From contig JAOPVM010000108.1 of NCBI GenBank assembly GCA_025966215.1, forward strand, positions 1 to 5,144: a DNA stretch of 5,144 nt. The letters are read 5' to 3'. Made by a program: the position numbers and the translations under genes. Positions 1-4,908 of the stretch are shown piece by piece. A model generated the notes under the pieces. That model had not been told where the DNA came from. It made no database searches and was given only the letters and a program-made list of their open reading frames with translations. Source of the DNA: Klenkia sp. (GTDB taxonomy: Bacteria > Actinomycetota > Actinomycetes > Mycobacteriales > Geodermatophilaceae). The stretch's first letter is position 1, and every line of letters begins with the position of its first letter.

Positions 1-163
1 GGGGCCGGCCGGGCGCGGACTCCTGCGCGGCACCACCGAGCAGCCGGTCGGCACGGCGGCGCGGGGTCCCGTCGTCCCGGGGGTCCCCGGCGTCGGCAGC
101 GGCGGCGTCCCGGGGTGCTGGCACGCCGTGAGGCTACGCGGGCCGCTGGCTACCCTCGCCGGC
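1..163. other. GC-rich region upstream of the lipid kinase, no supported gene
   Basis: No gene can be assigned with confidence. One plus-strand frame (frame 3) is open from the window edge to a TGA at 129-131 and could be the last ~42 codons of an upstream protein. Its predicted residues are mostly Ala, Arg, Ser, Gly and Pro, with no recognisable motif. The kinase's own frame is also open to the window edge, but the residues before position 164 are low-complexity Gly/Pro/Val and do not resemble the kinase family. Open frames are expected by chance at this GC content. Confidence 0.4.
151..163 (+). promoter_or_regulatory. Leaderless-type -10 element for the lipid kinase gene
   Basis: TACCCT at 151-156 fits the actinobacterial -10 pattern TAnnnT. 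It ends 7 bases before the GTG at 164, which would place the transcription start at or next to the start codon. There is no purine-rich Shine-Dalgarno sequence in front of this GTG, which agrees with leaderless translation. The assignment rests on motif and spacing only. Confidence 0.5.
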
Positions 164-1120
164 GTGCGTGCCCTCCTCGTGACCAACCCGGCGGCCACCA
201 CCACGACGGCCAAGGTCCGCGACGTCCTGGTCCGGGCGCTGTCCAGCGACCTGACGGTGGACGTCGCCGAGACCACCCACCGCGGGCACGCCCGGGAGCT
301 CGCCGTGCAGGCGGCCGCCGACGGCGTCGACGTCGTGGTCACCCTCGGCGGTGACGGCACGGTGAACGAGACCGTGGACGGACTGCTGCAGGACGGGCCC
401 GGACCGCACGTGCCCACCCTGGCCGTCGTCCCCGGTGGGTCCACCAACGTCTTCGCCCGAGCCCTGGGCCGCTCGCAGGACCCGGTCGAGGCCGTCGCGG
501 AGATCCTGGCGTCGCTGCGGGCCGGCCGCACCCGCCGGGTCGGCCTCGGCACGGCCAGCGCCCAGCTCGTCGGTGCGGACGGGTGGACCCCACCCCGGTG
601 GTTCGTGTTCTCCGCCGGCCTCGGCTTCGACGCCGACGTGATCGCCCGGGTCGAGGCCCAGCGCGCCCGGGGCCGCCGCTCCAGCGGCCTGCTCTACCTG
701 CGGGCCGGGGCAGCGTCCTTCCTGCTCGGTCCCGACCGCCGTCGTCCACCGATGACCCTGCACGTGCCCGGCGAGGAGCCGGTCGACGGTCTGTTCCTGT
801 GTCTGGTGTCCAACGTCAGCCCGTGGACCTACCTCGGCGAGACCCCGATCAACGTCAGCCCGGAGGCCTCCTTCGACACCGGGCTGGACGTGTTCTCCCT
901 GGGCCGGGTCGGGCCGCTGCGGATGGTGCACCACCTGCGACAGAGCATGGCGCGCGAACCCGACGCCCGCGGCCGGGGGGTGCACCGCTGGCACGACCTG
1001 CCCGAGCTGACGCTGGCCTCGGCCCGACCCCAGGGGTGGCAGCTGGACGGCGACCACCTCGGCGAGACCACCGGGCTGCGGCTGCGGGCCGTGCCGGCCG
1101 CACTGGACGTCGTCGTCTGA
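164..1120 (+). CDS. Diacylglycerol kinase-family lipid kinase
   Basis: Predicted 318-residue cytosolic protein of the DAGK_cat/YegS superfamily, which phosphorylates diacylglycerol or related lipids with ATP. The N-terminus RALLVTNPAA is the usual first strand and nucleotide-site Asn-Pro of the family. The hallmark GGDGTVNE lies at about residues 62-69, PGGSTNVFAR at about 90-99, FSAGLGFDAD at about 149-158, DTGLDVFSL at about 238-246 and the C-terminal QLDGDHLGE at about 293-301. Length and motif order are normal for the family. I chose GTG 164 over GTG 128 because family proteins begin just before the VTNPAA strand and a -10 box lies 7 bases upstream. It is followed by a hairpin and then the whiB1 control region on the same strand. 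M. tuberculosis Rv3218 occupies the same place beside whiB1. The lipid substrate cannot be read from sequence. Confidence 0.88.
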   Translation: MRALLVTNPAATTTTAKVRDVLVRALSSDLTVDVAETTHRGHARELAVQAAADGVDVVVTLGGDGTVNETVDGLLQDGPGPHVPTLAVVPGGSTNVFARALGRSQDPVEAVAEILASLRAGRTRRVGLGTASAQLVGADGWTPPRWFVFSAGLGFDADVIARVEAQRARGRRSSGLLYLRAGAASFLLGPDRRRPPMTLHVPGEEPVDGLFLCLVSNVSPWTYLGETPINVSPEASFDTGLDVFSLGRVGPLRMVHHLRQSMAREPDARGRGVHRWHDLPELTLASARPQGWQLDGDHLGETTGLRLRAVPAALDVVV

Positions 1121-1140
1121 GCCGACCACGCGCCGGCGTC

Positions 1141-1170
1141 GTCACCCCGGGTGCCACACGTCCGGGTGAC
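1141..1170 (+). terminator. Probable terminator after the lipid kinase gene
   Basis: An inverted repeat starts 20 bases after the kinase stop. GTCACCC (1141-1147) pairs with GGGTGAC (1164-1170); after a bulged C at 1148, GG at 1149-1150 pairs with CC at 1162-1163. Inside the loop, GTG (1151-1153) could pair with CAC (1157-1159). There is no T-tract, which is common for actinobacterial terminators. Confidence 0.45.
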
Positions 1171-1219
1171 CGTGCTGGGCCCCGCTCGGGAACAGGGGTG
1201 GCGGACCTGCTAGGACCGT

Positions 1220-1235
1220 GGTGAGGTTGCTCATA
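1220..1235 (+). promoter_or_regulatory. CRP/FNR-family-like operator upstream of whiB1
   Basis: GGTGA-N6-TCATA at 1220-1235 matches 8 of the 10 defined positions of the palindrome TGTGA-N6-TCACA bound by CRP/GlxR-type cAMP receptor proteins. Its centre (1227.5) lies about 70 bp before the start point predicted from the TTGACA box, a typical activator position. In M. tuberculosis, whiB1 transcription is controlled by cAMP-responsive CRP-family proteins, which supports the reading. The call is by eye, without genome-wide scoring. Confidence 0.4.
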
Positions 1236-1262
1236 CGGAGGGTGGCTGAGCGGCTGAACTGC

Positions 1263-1290
1263 TTGACAGTCGGTCCTCGCGTGAAAGCAT
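1263..1290 (+). promoter_or_regulatory. Candidate whiB1 promoter (TTGACA -35, weak -10)
   Basis: A consensus housekeeping -35 hexamer TTGACA sits at 1263-1268. The best matching -10 is AAGCAT at 1285-1290 (16-bp spacer), which is poor and would suit a promoter needing an activator. The start point would be near 1297, giving a leader of about 115 bases. Alternatives are TAGGAC at 1211-1216 and TAACAC at 1314-1319, so the true start is undecided. Confidence 0.4.
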
Positions 1291-1308
1291 CGAACCCGAA
1301 CGCAACCT

Positions 1309-1323
1309 GCTGGTAACACCAGC
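1309..1323 (+). repeat. Small perfect inverted repeat in the whiB1 leader
   Basis: GCTGGT (1309-1314) and ACCAGC (1318-1323) form a perfect 6-bp stem around AAC. If transcription starts near 1297 this would be a hairpin at the very 5' end of the whiB1 mRNA. If TAACAC is the -10, it would instead be a promoter-overlapping palindrome. Function is unknown. Confidence 0.4.
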
Positions 1324-1410
1324 GTGCGGGAGCCGGACGACATCGAACAGACGGTGTCGGGCCCTCCGGGGTGCAGGCACACCGTAGACGACATCGAGGA
1401 GCACACCGAC

Positions 1411-1662
1411 ATGGACTGGCGCCACCGCGCCCTCTGCCGGGACGAAGACCCTGAGCTCTTCTTCCCGATCGGGACGACGGGCCCTGCGGTCACGCAGATC
1501 GAGCAGGCCAAGGCCGTGTGCCACCGCTGCCCCGTGGTGCAGTCGTGCCTGGAGTGGGCGCTGACCTCCGGGCAGGACTCCGGCGTGTGGGGTGGGCTCT
1601 CCGAGGACGAGCGCCGCGCCCTCAAGCGCCGCACCGCTCGCACGCGCGTCCGCACCGCCTGA
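1411..1662 (+). CDS. whiB1: WhiB1-type iron-sulfur transcriptional regulator
   Basis: 83-residue Wbl protein. Four cysteines at 9, 37, 40 and 46 have the C-x27-C-x2-C-x5-C spacing that binds a [4Fe-4S] cluster, and the Wbl turn GVWGG is at residues 58-62. A basic tail (KRRTARTRVR) provides the DNA-contacting end. The N-terminal MDWRHRALC and the positions of all four cysteines match mycobacterial WhiB1, also called WblE in Streptomyces. In M. tuberculosis WhiB1 is essential, its cluster reacts with nitric oxide, and it binds the primary sigma factor region 4. ATG 1411 is chosen because GAGGA (1396-1400) precedes it by 10 bases and it gives the canonical N-terminus; the frame extends to 1324 without family resemblance. 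A strong hairpin lies downstream. Confidence 0.96.
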   Translation: MDWRHRALCRDEDPELFFPIGTTGPAVTQIEQAKAVCHRCPVVQSCLEWALTSGQDSGVWGGLSEDERRALKRRTARTRVRTA

Positions 1663-1689
1663 CGCCGTCCCCCGCAGCAGCGGGTACCG

Positions 1690-1722
1690 GGAGCCGGACA
1701 CCTCGTCGAGGTGTCCGGCTCC
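1690..1722. terminator. Bidirectional terminator between whiB1 and pdtaS
   Basis: A perfect 15-bp inverted repeat, arms 1690-1704 and 1708-1722 around a GTC loop, lies 27 bases after the whiB1 stop and 18 bases beyond the pdtaS stop. Symmetry and the convergent layout indicate it ends both transcripts. There is no T-tract on either side. Confidence 0.85.
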
Positions 1723-1740
1723 TGCCGTCTGCGGCCCCGG

Positions 1741-3231
1741 TCAGCGGCGGACCCGCCCGGCCCCGGGCAGGGTGAGCACGGCCACCGTCCCCCGCCCCCC
1801 CTCGGAGGTGCTGGTGGCCAGCTGACCGTGCAGTTCGCTGGTGACCAGGGTGCGCACGATCTGCAGGCCCAGGCCCTTGCTGGTGGCGACGTCGAACCCC
1901 GGGGGAAGGCCCTGCCCGTCGTCGGAGATCCGCACGACCAGGTCGTGGCCGTCCCGCTCGGCGGTGAGCTCGATGGTCCCCGGCTGCCCCTCGGGGAAGG
2001 CGTGCTCGACGGCGTTGTGCAGCAACTCGGTGACCGCCATGACCAGCGGGGTCGCCGCACCTGCCGGCAGCTCGCCGAAGCGGCCGATCCGGGTGATCCG
2101 GGCGGCCGGCCCGACCGAGGCCACGTCGCCGAGCATCGGCAGCACCTGGTCGAGCACGTCGTCGACGTCGACCACGTCCTCCCGACTGCCGGCCAGGGTG
2201 TCGTGCACGACGGCGATCGACGCCACCCGGCGCACCGACTCCAGCAGCGCCTCCCGGGCGGCCGGTTCGCTGACCCGGCGGGCCTGCAGGCGCAGCAGGG
2301 CGGCCACGGTCTGCAGGTTGTTCTTCACCCGGTGGTGGATCTCCCGGATGGTCGCGTCCTTGGTCATCAGCGCCCGGTCGCGACGGCGCACGTCGGTCAC
2401 GTCCCGCACCAGCACCAGCGCCCCGGACTCCCCACCCGGGGCCTGCAGCGGCAGCGCCCGGACGAGCATCGTCGCGGCCTCGCCCTCGACGTCCATCGGG
2501 TCGGGGAAGCGCCCGGCGACCGCGGCGGTGATGCTGGCCGCGACCGCCTCCCCGGCCACCCGGTCGGTGGCCGCCGCCCGGGTCAGCTCGGACAGCTGCC
2601 CGCCCACGACATCGCCCACCAGGCCCATCCGCCGGTAGGCAGACAGCGCGTTCGGACTGGCGTAGACAGCGGTGCCCCGGCCGTCCAGGCGCACCAGCCC
2701 GTCGCCCACCCGGGGGCTCATCTCGGCGTCCTCGAGCATCCGTGGCGGGAACGTGCCGGCGGAGACCATCAGGCAGAGCTCGCGGGCGATGTCGAGGTAG
2801 GTGAGCTCCAGCGGGGACGGCGACCGGGTGGCCGACAGCCGGGTGTCCCGGGCCAGCACGGCGACGACGGCGCCCTCGTGGCGCACCGGGATCACCTCGC
2901 GGCGGCGGGGGGCGGTGCCCGAACCGTCCAGCTCGTCGGCGACCTCCACGCCCTCGCGGTGGGTCTGCACGAACGCGCTGGCGTCGGCACCGGCCACCTC
3001 GACCCCGACGAGGTCCTCGGGCTGGCTGGTGGGGGCGGTCAGCGGACGGACCTGCGCCACGCACCACCAGGCCCCGCTGGCCAACGGCACCCAGAGCGTC
3101 AGGTCGGCGAAGGAGAGGTCGGCCAGCAGCTGCCAGTCGGCCACCAGTCGACGCGCGTGGTCGACCTGGGACGGGCTGACCGAGGAGCCGCGGGCGAGCC
3201 GGTCGGAGAGGCTGCTGGGGGTGCTCGTCAT
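1741..3231 (-). CDS. pdtaS: PdtaS-type cytosolic sensor histidine kinase
   Basis: 496-residue histidine kinase of the HisKA_2 type. No signal peptide or membrane segment is visible. Residues ~1-155 look like the N-terminal GAF-like domain and ~170-285 like the PAS domain (VRLDGRGTAVYASPNA at 180-195). The H-box EIHHRVKNNLQT is at 298-309, with His300 the likely phosphoacceptor. The N-box TELLHNAVEHAF follows at 401-412, the G1 box DDGQGLP at 437-443, and the G2 box GLGLQIVRTL at 453-462. Architecture and length (about 500) agree with mycobacterial PdtaS (Rv3220c), which phosphorylates the ANTAR RNA-binding response regulator PdtaR; no regulator gene is present here, as in M. tuberculosis. ATG 3231 gives the expected N-terminus. 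It has no Shine-Dalgarno sequence but has a nearby -10 box. The biotinyl-protein gene lies 34 bases upstream. Confidence 0.93.
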   Translation of the reverse strand: MTSTPSSLSDRLARGSSVSPSQVDHARRLVADWQLLADLSFADLTLWVPLASGAWWCVAQVRPLTAPTSQPEDLVGVEVAGADASAFVQTHREGVEVADELDGSGTAPRRREVIPVRHEGAVVAVLARDTRLSATRSPSPLELTYLDIARELCLMVSAGTFPPRMLEDAEMSPRVGDGLVRLDGRGTAVYASPNALSAYRRMGLVGDVVGGQLSELTRAAATDRVAGEAVAASITAAVAGRFPDPMDVEGEAATMLVRALPLQAPGGESGALVLVRDVTDVRRRDRALMTKDATIREIHHRVKNNLQTVAALLRLQARRVSEPAAREALLESVRRVASIAVVHDTLAGSREDVVDVDDVLDQVLPMLGDVASVGPAARITRIGRFGELPAGAATPLVMAVTELLHNAVEHAFPEGQPGTIELTAERDGHDLVVRISDDGQGLPPGFDVATSKGLGLQIVRTLVTSELHGQLATSTSEGGRGTVAVLTLPGAGRVRR

Positions 3232-3246
3232 GGTGGGGCGAGCCTA
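3232..3246 (-). promoter_or_regulatory. Near-leaderless -10 element for pdtaS
   Basis: On the minus strand TAGGCT (3246 to 3241) fits TAnnnT and ends 9 bases before the ATG at 3231, so transcription would start within 2-3 bases of the start codon. It lies in the 34-base gap after the carrier gene, so pdtaS probably has its own promoter even if some readthrough occurs. Confidence 0.5.
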
Positions 3247-3265
3247 GGTGCAGGCCCCCGCGGAC

Positions 3266-3487
3266 CTAGCCCTCGACGGTGGCGATGAGGTCGCCCTCCT
3301 GGAGGACCTCGCCCTCGACCACGTGCAGCTCGGCGACGGTGCCGGCGCGCTCGGTCAGCACCGGGATCTCCATCTTCATCGACTCGAGGATGACCAGGGT
3401 GTCGCCTGCGGCCACCTCGGCGCCCGGGGCCACCAGGACCTTCCAGACGCTGGAGACCATCTCGGCGTGGATCTCCTCGACCGCCAC
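3266..3487 (-). CDS. Single-domain biotinyl/lipoyl carrier protein (TB7.3-like)
   Basis: 73-residue protein that is essentially one biotinyl domain. The lysine of LESMKMEIPV (Lys38 within ESMKM at 35-39) is the expected biotinylation site for biotin ligase BirA. Two symmetrical halves are visible: VSSVWKVLVAPGAEVAAGDT and then AGTVAELHVVEGEVLQEGD, the usual hammerhead fold. Size and sequence match the mycobacterial biotinylated protein TB7.3 (Rv3221c, ~71 residues), also beside pdtaS. Start GTG 3487 is supported by the strong ribosome site GGAGGAGGA (3499-3491); a TTG at 3547 would add 20 unrelated Ala/Arg/Gly-rich residues. It lacks the long N-terminal linker of fatty-acid BCCP, so its carboxylase partner is unclear. 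The adjacent upstream biotin-carboxylase-like gene is the obvious candidate partner. Confidence 0.93.
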   Translation of the reverse strand: MAVEEIHAEMVSSVWKVLVAPGAEVAAGDTLVILESMKMEIPVLTERAGTVAELHVVEGEVLQEGDLIATVEG

Positions 3488-3490
3488 GGG

Positions 3491-3500
3491 TCCTCCTCCA
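3491..3500 (-). promoter_or_regulatory. Ribosome binding site deciding the carrier start
   Basis: Minus-strand TGGAGGAGGA (3500 to 3491) contains overlapping GGAGG cores a few bases before GTG 3487. It is the strongest such site on the minus strand of the window and fixes the short start for the carrier. Confidence 0.75.
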
Positions 3501-3511
3501 GCTCGCCGTGC

Positions 3512-3539
3512 CCGCGCCGGGGCTGCTGCCCCGTCGCGG
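3512..3539 (-). repeat. Intercistronic hairpin between the carboxylase-like and carrier genes
   Basis: Arms 3512-3523 and 3528-3539 pair at 11 of 12 positions (mismatch 3517/3534) around a 4-base loop. The hairpin lies in the 84-base gap after the carboxylase-like stop and just 5' of the carrier ribosome site. It could be a leaky terminator, an mRNA-stabilising element that favours the carrier, or a structure near the start of a separate carrier transcript. No clear -10 box is seen between it and the carrier gene. Confidence 0.5.
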
Positions 3540-3571
3540 TCATCCAACCACCACCGGGAGGGTCGGCAGGA

Positions 3572-4597
3572 TCAGCCGCCGGCGAGCCGGTGCAGCACCG
3601 CGCACACCGCCTCCCCGTCGTGCGGCACCCCGGTCTCGGACAGCTCGGTGAGGGCGTCGGCGGCCCGCCGGGCGGCGGTCGCGGTGTCCGTCCCGGTCGC
3701 GCTGACCGTGGCCAGCAGGGCGTCGTACCAGCCGTCCAGCCGGTCACCGGGGTCGTACCCGGACACCGCGGCCAGCTCCGCGTCCCGCTCACTGGGCCAG
3801 ACGTCGGGCAGTCGACCGGTGACCCGGCCCGCTTCCCCCGGCGGCAGGGTGGACCGCAGCTGCACCGCGACCGCGGGCCGCGGCTGGCCGTCGCTGTCCG
3901 GACGCACCCGGCCGGTGGCGCTGCGCAGGGCCAGGGCGACGGCGTCCACCCCGTGCGCCCGCTCCAGCACCGCCAGGTCCGAGGAGAACCCGGCCGACAC
4001 CTCGGCCAGCTCGCCGTCGGGGTCGATGCCGACCGTCACCAGCCCCCGCCAACCCAGCTCGGGGAGCCGGCCCGCCGCCGCGGGCAGCGCGACGTCGTCC
4101 CCGGGGCCGGGGACCCAGGACACCCGGGCGGTGCCCGCGTCGCGGTCCCGACGCACCGGCGTGACGTGCCGCAGCCCGTCGGCGGTCACGACGGCGAGGA
4201 ACCCCCGGGCGCTGGCCGGTTCGACGCCGTCGCCCCCGAGCCGCTCCAGCACGCCCGCCTCGGGACCCACCCAGGTCAGCCCGGCACCGACCACCGCCGC
4301 GGCCAGCTCGCTGTTCCCGGCCAGGGCGGGGGGAACCGGCAGCACGGCCGTCACCCCGCTGCGCCGCGCGGCCTCGACCAGTCGGGGGACCGAGAGGTAG
4401 GACTCCGCCGCCGGCGCCGGGCCCAGCCACACCGCCTCGTCGGCCAGCCGCACGTGCCGGGCCTCCCGTTCGGTCGCCGAGTGCACCGCCACCGTCTTCA
4501 CGCCCAGCGCGGCACAGCCGCGCACCACCGCGCAGGCCATCGGACCCCGCCCGGCCACCAGCACGCTGTCGATCCCCGTGTTCCCGGTCTCCGCCAC
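3572..4597 (-). CDS. Biotin-carboxylase-like protein, probably catalytically inactive
   Basis: 341 residues from GTG 4597, against about 450 for biotin carboxylase. Residues ~10-113 match the carboxylase N-terminal domain: VLVAGRGPMA where ILIANRGEIA is usual, then HVRLADEA (48-55) and GPAPAAESYL (59-68), both near-canonical. The usual HPGYGFLSEN has become LPVPPALAGN (86-95). The ATP-grasp lid with its GGGGRGM loop and ATP lysines is largely missing. The segment equivalent to EMNxRxQVEHPVTE reads EVSAGFSSDLAVLE (199-212), losing the Asn, Arg and QVEH residues. The C-terminal domain is recognisable (AGRVTGRLP 256-264, WYDALLA 290-296, ETGVPHD 321-327). The reading frame is intact with normal codon use, so this is a diverged protein rather than a decayed gene. 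It is probably co-transcribed with the downstream biotinyl carrier. GTG 4615 is an alternative start with no ribosome site; 4597 has a weak GGGGG before it. Alignment was by eye. Confidence 0.72.
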   Translation of the reverse strand: MAETGNTGIDSVLVAGRGPMACAVVRGCAALGVKTVAVHSATEREARHVRLADEAVWLGPAPAAESYLSVPRLVEAARRSGVTAVLPVPPALAGNSELAAAVVGAGLTWVGPEAGVLERLGGDGVEPASARGFLAVVTADGLRHVTPVRRDRDAGTARVSWVPGPGDDVALPAAAGRLPELGWRGLVTVGIDPDGELAEVSAGFSSDLAVLERAHGVDAVALALRSATGRVRPDSDGQPRPAVAVQLRSTLPPGEAGRVTGRLPDVWPSERDAELAAVSGYDPGDRLDGWYDALLATVSATGTDTATAARRAADALTELSETGVPHDGEAVCAVLHRLAGG

Positions 4598-4771
4598 GCC
4601 CCCACGCTGCCGCACCGGTCGGGTGGCCGCCCGCTGGGCCGGACGTGAGACCCTGGAACGTCAGCTCGGCCGGCCCGCGGGGTCCGGTCGGGCACCGGCG
4701 GGCCCAGCGACACCGGTCCCGCCCGGGAAGGCCCAGCAGCACCCCGTCCGACGAGCGAGAGGAGGGCAGCG

Positions 4772-4846
4772 ATGTCCAAGCGAGGACGCAAGCGGCGCGC
4801 CCGCAAGAAGAGCGGCGCCAACCACGGCAAGCGCCCCAACGCCTGA
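4772..4846 (+). CDS. 50S ribosomal protein bL37 (24 residues)
   Basis: A 24-residue, extremely basic protein starting MSKRGRKRRARKK and ending ANHGKRPNA. Start, basic core and the ANHGKRPNA tail match the actinobacterial ribosomal protein bL37 found in mycobacterial 50S structures near the 23S rRNA. Eleven of 24 residues are Lys or Arg and there is no acidic residue. The ATG is preceded by a near-perfect ribosome site GAGAGGAGGG (4757-4766; GGAGG core 6 bases from ATG). It stands alone on the plus strand, divergent from the carboxylase-like gene and convergent with the rsrA-like gene, with a strong hairpin right after its stop. It is too short for most gene callers. No TAnnnT -10 box is present in 4598-4771, so its promoter was not identified. 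Confidence 0.93.
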   Translation: MSKRGRKRRARKKSGANHGKRPNA

Positions 4847-4851
4847 ACCGT

Positions 4852-4900
4852 GCACGGCAGAGGCCCGGGACGACGTCGTCGTCCCGGGCCTCTGTCGTGC
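4852..4900. terminator. Bidirectional terminator between bL37 and rsrA-like genes
   Basis: Arms 4852-4874 and 4878-4900 form a 23-bp stem with a single G-T wobble (the inner 17 pairs are perfect) around a GTC loop. It begins 6 bases after the bL37 stop and ends 8 bases beyond the stop of the convergent rsrA-like gene, so it can end both transcripts. No T-tract follows. Confidence 0.87.
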
Positions 4901-4908
4901 GGTGGGTG

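Noticed and set aside
134..1129. Long minus-strand open frame opposite the lipid kinase (331 codons)
   Set aside because: Antisense shadow typical of very high GC DNA. The predicted protein is Gly/Pro/Gln/Val-rich with no motif, while the plus strand carries all DAGK motifs.
1188..1193. GGGAAC as an ECF sigma -35 box upstream of whiB1
   Set aside because: No GTT -10 element at the right distance; the TAGGAC 17 bases later is only a weak alternative housekeeping -10.
1237..1326. Functional tRNA-Ser gene
   Set aside because: The acceptor and T stems do not pair, so no functional tRNA is called; only the resemblance is reported.
855..3067. Large minus-strand alternative frames overlapping whiB1 and pdtaS (401 and 481 codons)
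   Set aside because: They cross the strong 1690-1722 terminator and known genes, are Arg/Gly/Pro-rich and show no family signature.
1711..3288. 525-codon plus-strand open frame opposite pdtaS
   Set aside because: Gly/Gln/His/Arg-rich shadow. PdtaS on the minus strand has complete kinase motifs over the same interval.
3248..4648. 466-codon plus-strand open frame opposite the carrier and carboxylase-like genes
   Set aside because: Shadow frame of low complexity. The minus strand encodes recognisable biotinyl and carboxylase domains.
4655..4685. SigR-type promoter (GGAAC at 4655-4659) for bL37
   Set aside because: No GTT -10 element is found at 16-19 bases from the GGAAC, so the thiol-stress promoter is not supported.
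4598..4771. Promoter for the divergent carboxylase-like and bL37 genes
   Set aside because: The interval contains no TA dinucleotide on either strand, so no TAnnnT box exists and no promoter could be assigned by motif.
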